Positions 1-13,610 of a DNA stretch of 64,000 nucleotides are shown here, piece after piece. Position 1 is the first letter of the stretch, and each line of letters opens with the position of its first letter. The notes beneath the pieces were generated by a model. The model was given only the letters and a program-made list of their open reading frames with translations, made no database searches and had not been told where the DNA came from. The stretch spans positions 7,561,744 to 7,625,743 of the forward strand of contig NC_044288.2 in the NCBI RefSeq assembly GCF_004027225.2. The letters run 5' to 3'. The translations under genes were made by a program, and so were the position numbers. Source of the DNA: Strigops habroptila (Eukaryota; Chordata; Aves; Psittaciformes; Psittacidae).

Positions 1-1456
<1,456 letters not shown>

Positions 1457-2627
1457 CTAAGTGAGCAAATAGAGGGATAAAGCAGAGATGAGTTCTCAGC
1501 AGATTTAGGCAGGTAAAACAGTCACACGAGTGTTCTCCAGGGGCTTTAGCAAAGTCCATGCTGCCAGGTCACAGCTCCACGCACTGACACTGCAACACTG
1601 GATGTCACCAGTAAATCTCTCACCTAGTTTTCAGCCGAAGAAATGTTGCTGGGGGAAGGTGAGGGAAAGGAATTTGTCACCACAAAGATAGGAGACAGGG
1701 AATTGCACACGTCAACGTTTTATTTAACAGCACTGAATAATCTTGCTCATGTCCATCCTTCCCATGCCAGTTACTGTTTGGACAAGTCCTTTCCATCACA
1801 GAACTTCAGGTTAGAAACTGGGGAGCAGCACCTTCTTGATAAGTTTCATTCAGCTCACAGTGAACCTTGGGCTTTGTTTGAGGGTACTGGGGTTTTAAAT
1901 TTTAACCTTTCTTTAGTTATATTTCATCAATTCCTGAAAGAAACCTTGTTTCATGGAAAGACTTGGGCTTTGTCTGAGTGAAACAAAATAGACTGGTTTT
2001 TCAGATTTGTTGCCATAACACTTTGAGTTTGGGATGCAAAGTTTTTGTCAACTACCAAGCAAATCTGTCTAGAGATTTCTGCCACACTCTGCACCTAAGG
2101 CACATATCCCATTCCTGGCAGAGCGTGCCTTTACGTGAGGGGGCAAATGACTTTCTAGAGCTCTGTCGGCATATGCAAGTGGGCAATTCCTTAACAGCAT
2201 AAAAATAAAATGTATGACCATAACTTGATGCTTAACAGCAAACACTGAATTTCACAGAAATACCCTCTTAAAATTGCCAGGTCTTTCATGTTGATTGTAG
2301 TTCTTTATTAAAGCTGCATCATGATGTTCAGTGTTGATTTGATGGGAAACCTCAGAAAATGCTTATCCAGAAACATAATGAAAGTCAGCTCGTTTGATTT
2401 ATTGGTTTCTCATTTTAATCTCCTGTAATAGAGATGGTGGCTACAGTGTGGATGAGGAATCAGGCTCTGATTCCTTCTTGATTACCAGGAGTTGAAGCTC
2501 CAGTCAAAGCTCATTGCCAATGCAGGGGTTTATTTCTTTACTCTTTACATGTGCCTTTAATTCACCCATTTCTCAATCTATTACATTTCCAGATGTCTAA
2601 ACGGTGATTAGTTCACAAAATACTTAC
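1457..2627 (-). other. STK32A intron 2
   Basis: This 1.17-kb intron separates the exon carrying the glycine loop from the exon carrying the catalytic lysine. It is AT-rich. Open frames on the opposite strand at 1643-1981 and 1978-2202 have no recognisable protein features and are taken as chance. No repeats were recognised. Confidence 0.8.
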
Positions 2628-2683
2628 TTTTCCGAAGCTGCCCTTCCCAATAGCTCGCAATATCTCAAAATGGTCAAAGGTGA
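2628..2683 (-). CDS. STK32A: STK32A coding exon 2 (glycine-rich loop)
   Basis: This 56-nt exon encodes the start of the STK32A kinase domain. On the minus strand it reads, after a split Val codon, TFDHFEILRAIGKGSFGK, which includes the nucleotide-binding glycine loop GKGSFGK. The next exon supplies the following Val. The acceptor is TTGCAG with AG at 2685-2684 and the donor is GTAAGT from 2627. The phase matches both neighbours: one base from exon 1 completes Val, and exon 3 begins on a codon boundary. Human STK32A has VNFDHFEILRAIGKGSFGK at this point, so only one residue differs (Thr for Asn). Confidence 0.95.
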
Positions 2684-5600
2684 CTGCAAGAAAGAGCAAA
2701 CATTCACATATTAAAAGCTGAGTAAACGTTTGATGCTATTACATGATTTCTACTTTTTCTCCATAAGAGCTGAGAAAAACAAGGGATACCCTTGCCACTT
2801 CCTGTTGCTTTTGGAGATCTCATGCTATTTTAAACCTGGTGTTTATCAGGCTTTTTCTCTTTGCAGCTCAGCTGCCCAGGCAAGTTCCCTGAGTCAGCCT
2901 TTGTCAACAGCAAGTCAGGCAAGGAACCATCAGTGAATGTTTTCACTCTGCCCTGCCTATTAAACATGAAAGCCTCATCTTGTCCCTGCTGAAACCAAAT
3001 GCAAACAAATTTAGCCCATCAAACACTTATACCAGGTGAAGACATCGATGGGCAGCTGGATCTTCATCTCCCTGAGGTATTCTAGACAGCTGTTTGATAA
3101 CTAAGCAAGATAAACACAGCAACCATGGCAAAGCTCCACTGCCACTCAGCATCCAGAATGGTTGTTTCTGCTCAGAAGGGAGACAGAAGAGCAGCAGCTT
3201 TGCAGACCACGCACTGGGACAGGAGGGAGGAACATGAACGTGCATTTCACCTCCTGGCCTCCAGCTGGGGATGGAGCTGGGAGCTGGGCATCTGCACAGT
3301 GAAGGAGAATGTTCTGTAAGGGCCAATCTGAAGGACCCTACATATCAAGTGTTTCTGATCAGCCAGGATGAAGCTGCCTGTGTTTCATCTCAGGCAATAA
3401 ACAGATCCAGAGAAACAGCAAATCAAATTACCATACAGCAAACACAGTTTAACTGCACTGTGCTCAAACCCTGCTGACGCTTGCTGGATAAGGCACCATA
3501 GCAGTGATTACTGAGTTGAATGTTCTGGATCCTGCTAATGCTTCTCCAAGAGTCTGGTGCCCAGCAGCCACCAGCTAGGGGAAGGTCTTGCTGCTGGCTG
3601 GACCAAACTGCAGAGACACCCTTCAAGGCACCAGGGGAAGGTCCTTGTCTTTTAATAAATAGCTGAGCTGATCACAAGAAAGCTAACTTGCATTCTTTTT
3701 ATTTAACTCTCAAACTAGGTGCAATCATATTTAACCTCTGTTTTAGCTTTCCTACCATCCCCAGTTTTCACAGTGAGCCAATCCAGAGTCTCACTTCCAG
3801 AGAGTACTGAAATTTGTGGTGTCCAAATCAGGAACCAAACACATGCTCTTCATCCTCAAGCCACATCTACAGATTTGACAAGCCTCATTTCACTGCCTGA
3901 TGGCATCTAAAACAATGCAAAAGCTGAAGCATTTGCCCTTCAGAGAGAAAATTCATGCAATATGCCAACTCAGACAGATTATGTTTAAGAGATGCCAAAG
4001 AAGATAATAGAATTGCTGTAAAGGAGTAACTGAAGCATGAACATGAAATACTATTTTGGAAGCAGGGGTTGTATTTCTAAACCCAGGTTCAAGGAACAAT
4101 ATCTAGATTAAAAAAAATGCAGAACCTAACCAGCCGCAAAACACATCCTTATCAGAGACAAGTCAACCCTGTCAAAGCCCCAAACTCTATCTGCCAAGTG
4201 GAAGTTGATGCTTTCAGGGCTCAGGTCATCCCATCCCTGCCCACCCCCAGCACAGCCAGCACAACACTGCATGGTCTGGTAGGACTCGTCTTCCTTTTGT
4301 CACTAATTTCCTCCATTTTCATTATATGCCCTCTGCCCCTTCTCTGCTCTGTAGCCTTGGGAAAACAAGTGCTGCCACCAGATCAGGAATGATAATGTAA
4401 GTACCTCTGTGTGGGGGACCTGAACTCGGCGCAGATCCAGGAGGAGAAACAAAGACAGATCTAACGCACTTCTCAGTCCCAGGGCAATTTAAAGGCAGAG
4501 CAGCCGATGGTGGGCTGGAGAGGACATCAGCAAAGGGCCACAGAATGACATATGTCCATCTCACCCAGCCATTGCCCTCACCTACTATCTATTTCTGCTT
4601 CTCCCACCAGACCTGGCCAGCTGGGGAGAATAGCTGGCTGACATCCCCCAGGATGCTTTCCACACCCTTGTGCCCAGAAGCAGCACAAACAAAATCCGGC
4701 TTTACCATGGTCTCATCCTGACTGCATCAGGAGCTGAGATTGCCTTGGAGCACTGAACCTTCTGTTCATTATATTTTCTTTTCATCTCACTAGCTTATTC
4801 TCCACAACTGTGCCTACTCGGAGGAAACACTGAGAGAAAAATACTACTGTCATCCCGCTTCAGCCAAAGTCAAACAGAGCCCCTCGAGGGGGGTCATCTG
4901 ACAAATAAAAATTATGGTGCCACAGAAAATAGTCAAATTAGAGCAACAGCAATTTGGAAGAACATGCAGGAGGCATCATGACTATGTGTGAGGCTCAAAG
5001 GACAACGAGCGAGCACGGGCCGTGTTGTGTGCCTGTCTCTGCACAGCAGAAGGTTGTCCACTACAGCACAATATAAATCCAGATGTTTTCACCCTCAAGT
5101 CAGCTCTTTCACAACCCTGTTTTGCAAAAGGTTTCACCTTGTTGCAACTGCCTGAGTATTCTACAAGATGTTTTGTTGGGGGGTTTTAAGCACAGTTCTC
5201 TGAGAGGCAGACCCAATGCTCAGGTGCAATGGCAAAATGCTCATGAGACCGGCAGAGGTGGGATTTGGGCTGTGCACCGAAGCCCAGACACCACTCACGC
5301 TGTTGCTGTTTATACCTACATGGGTCCCAAAGGAAAAGTCTCTCCGTGGCACAGCCGAAGAGGTGGAGCTGCTCCCCACCAGCCTCAGCCCAGGGAAGTG
5401 ACCCAACAGTGTCATGAAGCAGAGGAGTTGTTGTCCTGCTTCCTGCTGTACCTAGCAGCTCTTAACTGAATGACAAGATTGTGACATTGAAGGTGATGCA
5501 GTCTCTGGTCATAAGTTTGCCAAGAAAATGGAAAAGTGATAGATGGGACATCCCCATTTCAGCTGAGTTTCTCTCTCCCCCTGTATATTAGAATCATAGA

Positions 5601-6800
5601 ATCATAGAATCGTAAGGGTTGGAAAGGACCTTAAGATCATCTAGTTCCAACCCCCCTGCCATGGGCAGGGACACCTTGCCCTAAACCACGTGGCTCAAGG
5701 CTCTGTCCAACCTGGCCTTGAACACCGCCAGGGATGGAGATTAAAATACAACTAATTAGAGAAAAAACATACTACCACTTTTTAAGTTTGGGCAGGGCCA
5801 TGGAAGCACAACTGCACCAGTCTGGACACTGTAACTGCGTGCAAGGGTGACCCCTGAGCTCACTGAAACTCAACAGCTCAACACTGACCCCCTCGAGGTG
5901 GTCTGGACTGAGCCCTTGCCTTGACTTCCCAGCACGACACAAATACACTGAGCATGGGGCACAGCATTTCACACTTGGGAAGCCCAGTGCCCTTTGCCAC
6001 AGGGCTCAAAGGGGCTTCATGTGCTGCGAGGTTTTGTTTGCAGAAACCAAGCCCCTTCCAAGCACAGAACTGGCTCTCATAAGAAATCACTGGCCTGAGA
6101 AGATTTACTGCCTCAGGTGAAAGCCCATATGGCAGTGGGCAAGCTGAGTCATGCAATAGAAAATACATTTATGGAACAATCTTTTAATGACTGACTCTAT
6201 ACTCTGGCAGCAGAGTGACACTAGCCTCCAGTACTGCTCTCAGCAACATATTCTCCTTTTCCAGCCAACCAAGCCCTCATGCTGGTCTCCCAGTGCCAGT
6301 GAGTAGAGCTGCCCAGCAGGGCAGCCACCGGGAACCTCCACCTCTGCTGACCAGGTCCTTCTCTGAGTCCCTCCCACCAAGCCCAAAGCAGGGACAGGAA
6401 CATGCATTGCTCAAGCTATTTTCCCATCACGCTTCATACTCATACCCATCCTCCTTTTGTCTCCAGAACAAACCTCCCCCACCTCCACAAGCACAGCATT
6501 TCCTCACTGCCTTCAAAGCGCCACACAGCATCCCAGAGACATCTCAAAACCAAACCTCTGCCAACTTTCTCCCAGTGCCCAGCCGCAGAGAGAGGAGGCA
6601 AAAGGACCACCCGACACCGGACCACAGCTCTGCAGGCAACCAAGGACATGCTGTTGCAGCAGACATTGATATGCCCCTGCTTAACCAAGACCTCTGGGTG
6701 TTTGCAACCCTGGCAGAGGAGCTAGTGGTGACTCTGAGAGTCACCATCTCTGCACTGGTGGACTCTGCAGTCCAAGACAACAACTGGGAAGAGCTCTTAC
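2684..6800 (-). other. STK32A intron 1 of the coding region
   Basis: This 4.1-kb intron contains one CR1 fragment at 5591-5740. The remainder shows no recognisable gene. Several open frames of 60 to 130 codons occur on both strands (for example 5083-5469) but lack splice logic or family resemblance. Confidence 0.8.
5591..5740 (-). mobile_element. CR1 LINE 3' fragment
   Basis: The plus strand starts with repeated GAATCATA units, which are the reverse complement of the ATTCTATG-type tail of avian CR1 elements. The typical CR1 3' region follows, with the usual 'GGACCTTAAGATCAT' and 'CCTGGCCTTGAACAC' blocks. The element is therefore in minus orientation and truncated at about 150 bp, as most CR1 copies are. 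It lies inside an STK32A intron in the sense direction of that gene. Confidence 0.92.
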
Positions 6801-6852
6801 CATCTGTGTTTTCATCAAAGGGTGGTGGCTTGCTGGAGGCGTTTGCTCCCAT
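6801..6852 (-). CDS. STK32A: STK32A coding exon 1 (start codon, N-myristoylation-type N-terminus)
   Basis: The minus-strand ATG at 6852 opens MGANASSKPPPFDENTD plus one base of a split Val codon, followed by a GTAAG donor from 6800. This matches the N-terminus of STK32A (human MGANTSRKPPVFDENED). Gly2 followed by a small residue at position 6 fits an N-myristoylation signal, which suggests membrane association; this is inferred from the motif. The 52 nt end in phase 1 and join exon 2 exactly. Minus-strand sequence upstream has a plausible acceptor (AG at 6903-6902), so the 5' UTR may begin in a separate exon in the CpG island. A longer open frame continuing through the donor is intronic read-through and is not protein. 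Confidence 0.92.
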
Positions 6853-6901
6853 GATGTGCTCAGCCCAGGCTCAGCTCTCTCCACTGCTCTTGGGTCACCT
6901 G
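6853..6901 (-). other. Candidate 5' UTR part of STK32A coding exon 1
   Basis: Between the STK32A ATG and a minus-strand acceptor (TTTGCAG, AG at 6903-6902) lies about 49 bp of probable 5' UTR. A second AG three bases further in could be used instead. A matching minus-strand donor, GAG followed by GTAGGT, sits at 7497 in the CpG island. The splice sites are seen in the sequence; their use is inferred. Confidence 0.4.
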
Positions 6902-7369
6902 CTGCAAAGCCAATGCCTCTGGGATGGCGTTTCCCACGGGTCACTCCCAGCAGACCTGGGCAACGTTCTGCTACTGCATCCTGGAGAAGGCAGGAGATGT
7001 GCCCACTTGAGTGCCACCGCCAGGGCTTTATGAGCAGGCTGTGCTCTCCAACAAGGAAAAGTGCTCAGCAGCATTGAGGAAAGGGTCAGACCTTCACGCA
7101 CGAGGCGAGCAGCTCATCACAGGGTTAGAGTTATCACTGATGGGCCACTACCGCGCTTTCTCGGAAGAGGACTGCAGTTCAGAAGGGGTCGCAAATAATT
7201 TCTCTTACATCTCATCATTGCTTAAGCGCTGCTCAGGGCAGGGAGTGCTGCAGAATAACGGGGACCAGGCAGTAACAGCAGCACAGGGCGCTCTCCTATC
7301 GCTTCTGTCCCAGAGAAACCGCAGATGACTGAACTCTCCCTCAGCCACCGGCACGGGCAGAAGATGGCA
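6902..7369 (-). other. Probable STK32A 5' UTR intron
   Basis: This stretch lies between the candidate UTR acceptor and the CpG island. No other feature was recognised. A 272-codon plus-strand open frame (6215-7033) spans part of it and lies antisense to the STK32A start exon. It has low-complexity composition and is not accepted as a gene. Confidence 0.45.
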
Positions 7370-7800
7370 CCGCCGGTGCCGCCTTTGCCCGCGTCCTCCC
7401 GGAGCCCGTCCCCGGGACCCTGCGCTCCCACCGCGGCCGACCCTGAGCGCTGGGACCCCACGGCGCGGGGCTGAGCATGGCCGAGGGAGGCACCTACCTC
7501 GGGGGGAGCGGAGCCGACCGGAGGGGCCGCGGCGGGACCGACCAGCCGCCTGGGCCGGGCGGCGGCAACCGGAGGAGCGGAGCGGCCGCCGGGTCCCCGC
7601 CCGCGGCGGGAGGAGCCTGCGGCACGGAGCCCGAGCCCGAGCCCCCGCTCCGGCGCCCGTCAGCCGCGCTCGGGCCGGGGCAGGACGATCTGTCCCGGTC
7701 ACTCCGGCTCGGTGGGAGGAAACGCACCCGGAGATGCGGTCGCGAACCGCGCCGCTGCTGCCGGCCCGTCTGGGCTCCTTCTCCTTAGCGGGTACCGTGC
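7370..7800. promoter_or_regulatory. CpG island, likely STK32A promoter and first exon
   Basis: This stretch is dense in CpG and GC compared with the surrounding AT-rich DNA. It lies 0.5-0.9 kb upstream of the STK32A start codon on the minus strand and contains a minus-strand splice donor (GAG then GTAGGT, GT at 7497-7496) that could end a noncoding first exon. CpG islands at this position are typical vertebrate promoters. It could also fire rightward, but no plus-strand exon was recognised in it. Borders are estimated by eye. Confidence 0.7.
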
Positions 7801-8104
7801 GATCAGCTTTTATTGCCCGTGACAAGGGAGGGTCTGATAAGGGAGGGTGCTGAGGCTCCCCCCTCCCCGGTGCAGCCTGTCTCGGAGCGAGGAGTTCCCC
7901 CTTCAGGGGGGCTCTGGCCGCGGAGCGCGGAGCTCTCCACCTCCGGCCGGTGCGGGAACTGCGAGGGGCAGTTCACACCCGGGACAGCGCCGGGTCCCGG
8001 CTGAGCACAGCTCAAGTTACTCTGCTCTGTGCAGGGCTGACACCAGCGAGCACCATCTCCTCCATTCCTGTTTGAATGTGTCCTGTAAAAAGGCAGACAC
8101 CCCA

Positions 8105-8640
8105 ATTCATAGAATCACAGACTGGTTTAGGTTGGAAGGGACTTTAAAGCTCATCCAGTTCCAACCCCCTCCCACGGGCAGGGACACCTTCCACTAGACC
8201 AAGTTGCTCCAAGCCCCTGTGTCCAACCTGGCCTTGAACACTGCCAGGGATGGGGCAGCCACAGCTTCTCTGGGCACCCCGTGCCAGCGCCTCAGCACCC
8301 TCACAGGGAAGAACTTCTGCCTAAGAGCTCATCTCAGTCTCCCTTCTGGCAGGTTAAAGCCATTCCCCTTGTCCTGTCCCTACAAGCCCTTGTCCAAAGC
8401 CCCTCTCCAGTTTTCCTGTAGCCCCTTTAGCTGCTCTAAGGTCTCCCCTTCATGAGCCTTCTCTTCTCCAGGCTGAACCAGCCCAGCTCTCTCAGCCTGG
8501 CTCCAGAGCAGAGCTGCTCCAGCCCTTGCAGCATCTCCGTAGCCTCCTCTGGACTTGCTCCAACAGCTCCACGTCCCTCTTGTATTGGAGGCCCCAGAGC
8601 TGGATGCAGGACTGCAGGGGAGGTCTCACCAGAGCAGATT
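8105..8640 (-). mobile_element. CR1 LINE 3' fragment (about 535 bp)
   Basis: The plus strand begins ATTCATAGAATCACAG, the reverse complement of a CR1 tail. It continues through the standard CR1 3' region, including the blocks reading 'TGTCCAACCTGGCCTTGAAC', 'CAGCACCCTCACAGGGAAGA' and 'CCAGGCTGAACCAGCCCAGC'. Orientation is minus. The element is 5'-truncated and shows no reverse transcriptase frame. Open frames here are translations of the repeat. The left end of the element is well defined and the right end is approximate. Confidence 0.95.
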
Positions 8641-11161
8641 TCCCATCCCATTGTTCATACTCTTTGGGCACCGGCTTTTCCTCTCATTCCTGAGTGCTCA
8701 GAGCAGGCTCAGATTCCCAGGGCTCTGAGGGAGAGCAGTCCTTGTCCCAGGGCAGCTACAAGTCAGAGTAATTATCCTATTTTAGCCATATTCACGTGTT
8801 ACTTGGAGAAGAACCAACACGTTGAAGCACAGCTCAGGTCCCCCTAAACTTCTCAAATTTTAGTCAAATGCACCAAATCAAATTGTCTGAAAAATAAACA
8901 CATGGGCTGCAGGAGGAGAAGGAAGCTGGAGTCACCGCAGAGCTGGACCAGGGGACGCATCCTCACCAGCCCTGGGATGAGAACCTTGCAGGGCCCTGAG
9001 GCTGGGCAGCTCCTGTCCCCCCTGCTCACCCCTACAACACAGATGGGAATCCAACAGCTACCACACAGACACAAAACAATGAAGCGGCTGAAATAAAAGC
9101 ATCTCTGCTGGGCAGGATGAGTTCCTGCTGCAGGGAGTGTTTAATGATTTATCTACAGCTCCAGCACCGGAGAGGCTCCAGCCTCCCTTCCCTGCCCAAG
9201 GTCAGACTTCACCTCTCAGAGCATCCCCCTGTGCTATTCTGCGTGTTCAAAACAGCTTCTCCTGAACGGTCTGAAATTTGCTGCAGTGAGGATCCTTCCT
9301 ATTTGATCTCTCACAGCAGCAATTTAAATGAAATTTGATTTTGGTTTTGCCTTAAGTTGTTAGAATTCTTTTCTAAACATTATTCTTAAGATTTTATTTC
9401 CAATAAAAGGCAGAACCCAAGACAAAACCAGGACAGTTACTGGCATCAGAAGTGAAAAAGTTGTTCTCTGCAGAGTGGGTCATCTGGAGAGCTTCAGTAT
9501 CTCTGTATGTTGGCAGAGATAAAATAGTAAAGCTGAATTTCAGAGCAGGCCAACGGAACAGGAGAAGGCAGCTCTGCTGCAACAGCTTCTGGGGAACAGC
9601 CAACCTCTGCCCCGACCAGCTCCAGCCCAGCTGGCGCTGCCCGGCACTGCTGGGAAATGGGAAAATGCTGCTCGGCTCAGAGCTGGCTGGGAGCTGGCCG
9701 GGATTCATTTTCCATGGCAGACAGAGGCTCGAGTCCTCAGCCGGAGCTTTGCCTGGTCTGCAATCAAAACAACAAAAAAAAAAAACAGTAAAATTTTGCC
9801 CTCAGTTTTCTTAAGAAACGGAGCTCTCCCAGTCTGCCAGCTCAGAACCAGGAGGCACATCCCGGTAGAGGAAGTTTTTCAGTGGGAACGGAAAATGGAA
9901 CTTTGTCCCAAAAGCAGACACCCATTTACTGAACTTACCTGTGTAACATGGCGCCATGGCACAGGACAGGGGCACTGTGTACAGGGAATAGTGAACTGCA
10001 GTTTATTTCTCTGCTGCCCACAGCTGTACTCACAACCCTCTTTCATTGCTACTGACACCCACTTGTCCAACTTTGGAATTTAGGGAAAGTGCTGGAAATT
10101 TCCTCTTATATGTAACATATGGCATGCAGAACTGTCATATCTGGATCCAGACAACTACCTGCCTGAGAGGGAAATGAAGCTGCCACCTGGCCCATGTGTA
10201 CCTATGAGCTACCTGTCCGAAATGCACGTTAGAGCTTACACCAGAGTCTTTGTATAGATTTTCCTTAGGTTTCTTACAACAAAATCAACACTTCCTAGCA
10301 GGCAGACCTGAGAGCAGCAAGACCAAGAGGAGATCAGGACTCAGGCATGCCACAGCAGCAGATGCCCTGTCCCACCTCAGGCTCCCACCACACAGGGACA
10401 CCGCTGGGCATCAGATGAAGGTGTGCTCCTGGTGACATGTCAGCGCTGGGAAGCAGAAGGGATGTTCCGAGGTGCAGCAGTGCTCACTGTGGAGCTGTGG
10501 GGCTGTGGCTGCACCGAAACATGCTGAGCAGAACCTCGGTACCCCTACGGCACTGTCGTGGGGACCAGCCACCACCAGCCTCCCGTGGCTGACACGGGAG
10601 CACCAAGGCAGATCTCTGGTGCCTTCTAATGGAGATGAGGCAAGGCTCAGCCCTCTCTAGAGGCTGCTGCGACAAACCAAACACCCTCCACTAACACACT
10701 GAAATCCTTCACTCCTACCCAGCCTGTGCGCACAGGGCAAACCCTCCGGCTCTGCGAAGGACAGGGGGAGCGAAGCACCTAACTGCTGCCACTGAATTCA
10801 AACATTAAAGAAAGGTTTCTTCTCTTTTACTCTTTTACAGTTTTAACTATTCAGCCAACTATATTTTTGCTTCAAGTACCAAACTGATTTTTAGCATTGG
10901 CTTACAAAAATAGGGAAGTTCAGCCATATTTACAGTATGTATTTCCCAGAACCTTAAGCCCTAAAAGAAGTGCAGTTATACTCAGCAGCCATCTCAGCTG
11001 TAACCCTCTGGTGAACTTTAACATTATGGTATGTCTTTCATGCGTCAGATTTAATATTCATTGCTGGCATGTCTTGTGGTTTAGGTGGGCTCCCTTTCAC
11101 ACGGGTGAAACTTCTACTGAATTGGAGGTGTCTTGTATACGTTGCAGGTGGATGCTTGTTC

Positions 11162-11213
11162 AAAAGCATAGGTGTTGATATACATATAAAAGCATAGGTA
11201 TCGATATACATAT
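11162..11213. repeat. 26-bp tandem duplication (2 copies)
   Basis: Two adjacent 26-bp units, 11162-11187 and 11188-11213, both start AAAAGCATAGGT and end GATATACATAT. They differ at only a few bases in the middle. This is a recent local duplication in AT-rich DNA with no evident function. Confidence 0.9.
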
Positions 11214-12328
11214 TTAATCGAGATTAAACTGGTATGTTGAATATTTAACTCTGCTTCATTTAGTTCCCCCAGAGCTTTCCTGCCGCTGCCCGGGGACAGC
11301 AATTCTGCCGTCAGCCACAGCGGGTCACTGCGGGCTGATGCTCCCCTCTGCAGGGCGAACAGACGAGCAGCACCTCCTGCGTTCAGAGACCCCCGCTCAG
11401 AGTCACCGCTGAAGGTGAAGTCTGCTCGAGGCGGGTGTCCAGAAGGAGGACATGCTCTACGGAGAAGAATACTGGGTAAAGGCATGTGTATATCAATGCA
11501 AGATTAGCTGAAGCCCCATATTTCTCCTATAATACTGCTCCTGGTAAAGAGACTGTAAAATCATAACGTTTTGCACAAATCCACTGGCAACAGTGTCCTT
11601 TTCCCTGTCTCTCTATAACATACAGTCAAAGTACCAGCTCTAAACGTTACCCATTTGTCTTTTGCTAACGTGATCACTGAACACAAATCATATTTCATAG
11701 ATGGAATGTATTTCACCAGCCTGAGCTTTGCCAGCAGCAGTTGTTGGAGAGTTCTGTAATAACAGTAAAACTCGCCATGCTTTTCTGTCTGGTTGCAGGA
11801 CTAAAAGGTGGCAACTCTAAAGGTTTCAGTTTTCCCCAGATATTAACACAAGGCTCCCTTTGTTATCCTCATATCTCCTCATTCTTCTCAACTTGTTGTC
11901 AACTTGTTCTGAACTCTGGAGTAGTGGACTAGGAAGAACATGGAAGAGCAATCTTGAGACACAGGTTCCCGACTTCCCTTCAATAAGCAGATCCCCCTGC
12001 ACAGCACAGTATCTATACTGTGCTGTAACTGCAATTTTAAACTAGCATGATGAGGTATCAATACTTGTGCAAAGTCAGCTGCAAAATCCACTCAAAGAAC
12101 AGGGTGTATCAGCTTCTACCAAACCCATTTGTCTTCCAGCTCAGTTATCTCTACATAGTATTGCACTCAGAGCTACAAATGCACTGAAGACATCTTAAGA
12201 GCCATAGCTGGAGTGGGAAAGGGAGAAATGAGCAATAAAAGAAATAAGAGGTATATGGAGGCTGCTCCCCCTCCCCAGGTCCCTTCTGGAACAGCACACA
12301 GAAGTTTACCTTGTTTTATTGTCCCACA

Positions 12329-12422
12329 GGCCTTGAACTCAGCAAAGGATGTGTTCAAGCTTCCCTGGGCAACCTGTGCCAGTGCCTCACGACCCTCACA
12401 GGGAAGAACTTCCTCCTTATAT
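12329..12422 (-). mobile_element. Diverged CR1 fragment
   Basis: The segment starts GGCCTTGAACTC and continues through CTGGGCAACCTGTGCCAGTG and ACCCTCACAGGGAAGAACTT. This is the internal block of the CR1 3' region with substitutions and a small gap. The tail is missing, so this is an old remnant. Orientation is minus. Confidence 0.8.
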
Positions 12423-13457
12423 GATTATATTACTCTTAATACATATGATATATATTGACTTGTATTAATACACAAAAGCTTATAACGATTTAAATAAAAC
12501 CAGACAGAAATCTCTCAAAGACATTTGGGTAGGCCATGATATAGTCCAGTTAACTCAGTTATATCTCCGACTATCCATTATCTCCCAATCCCATGTTTTC
12601 CTTTTCTTTTGCAGAGAAGTAACAAGTTTGAGACTCCCATGGCACAACCCCCTGACAGAGTCCCGTATCACACTTGCTGACTGTGGAACACATTTTCTGT
12701 GCCATGTTCCACCTGGGTGTGAAGGGGTAAGATGACATCTCCTGTCCTCACTGCTCCATTGTGCTGCTTTCTTCATGTCTGGAAATTGCTTCTAGTTGAA
12801 ATGTGTGTTAGGATAAAAGGAAGCAAATTGTCCTTTGAGGTGGTGGAAGTTTTGTGCTGTAGTGAAAACTGCATTACAGAAAGGGAAATTCTGCTGAGCT
12901 GTCAAGAAAATGAGTAGATAAAATCCTGATTTCTCTCAGAGTGGCTTAACACAGAGTATTGCTACAGCAGCAAGCACAGCTGAGAGAGCCACAGCTTGAT
13001 AATAGGGCTTATAATAGGAACGCCCATAGCATTCTTTCAAAGCAACTACAGTGCATGTCTCATTCCAGATGAAATTTGATTATGATATTATGATGTCCTG
13101 TAAAGAGGCTTCATTCTGCTTGGGTTCATTGCCAAGCAGTTCCCACTACACCATGACTGGAAGAAAAATTGTTGTGGTACTAAGAGTAGCTGTCTTTTTC
13201 AGTTTCCCTCTGTCTCTAACGGTGCTGGGAATGATGGGGGCATTAGTATTCTGGTGAAGGGAGGCTGTGACAAAGGCTGTGACTAAGGGGCCTCCTGACT
13301 CCTCTGTGGTGCTGCCAGTGATGTAGAGGGGACGGGCTCCAATTGCACCGTTTTCGAATTAGCCCTGCCATGGTACGGAGAAAACAGACGCGCGATTCAC
13401 AGCGCAGGCACGATGCCTCCAGCTCTGCAGGGCTAGCCTTGCACTTCGTGTGGAAGA

Positions 13458-13467
13458 ATGGTACCAG
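13458..13467 (+). CDS. PPP2R2B: PPP2R2B alternative first coding exon, B55-alpha-like start (MVP-)
   Basis: This is a proposed tiny coding exon: ATG GTA CCA G followed by a strong donor GTGAGC (GT at 13468-13469). The ATG has A at -3 and G at +4, a strong initiation context. It ends in phase 1, exactly what the exon at 13611 needs to complete a Gly codon. The joined start reads MVPGLGNFMQDVLWCFSQ. In the paralogue PPP2R2A the same part starts MAGAGGGNDIQWCFSQ, also with a Gly-Asn before the conserved WCFSQVKG block, which supports a coding exon upstream of 13611. The intron would be only 143 bp. The 5' UTR start is not defined. The alternative is that translation begins at the internal ATG at 13625. 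Confidence 0.55.
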
Positions 13468-13610
13468 GTGAGCAAACATGTATCTTCATGCAGGGATCAC
13501 AGACATTTGTGTGCCAGCTTGTATGTGCGTGTGTGTTCATTTTAAAAAGGACAAGTTATATCCCAATGTGACTGTATCTTACCTCCTTTCTGCATGTGTT
13601 TCCCTGGCAG

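Larger units (their letters stand above)
7801..13457. other. Intergenic region between STK32A and PPP2R2B
   Basis: This is about 5.6 kb between the STK32A island and the first recognised PPP2R2B exon. It contains a long CR1 copy at 8105-8640, a diverged CR1 piece at 12329-12422 and a two-copy 26-bp repeat at 11162-11213. There is a modestly GC-rich patch around 11.26-11.45 kb with no recognised exon. No gene was recognised. Confidence 0.65.

Noticed and set aside
6215..7033. 272-codon plus-strand open frame
   Set aside because: It lies antisense to the STK32A start exon, has Ser/Pro/Gln-rich low-information sequence, no domain and no splice context. The minus-strand STK32A exon explains the conserved part.
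8105..8640. Possible coding frames repeated at several sites (starting MLQAPVSNLALNTARDG or MPAPQHPHR)
   Set aside because: The same peptides recur at 19.6, 37.1, 51.2 and 63.4 kb because they are translations of the CR1 3' noncoding region.
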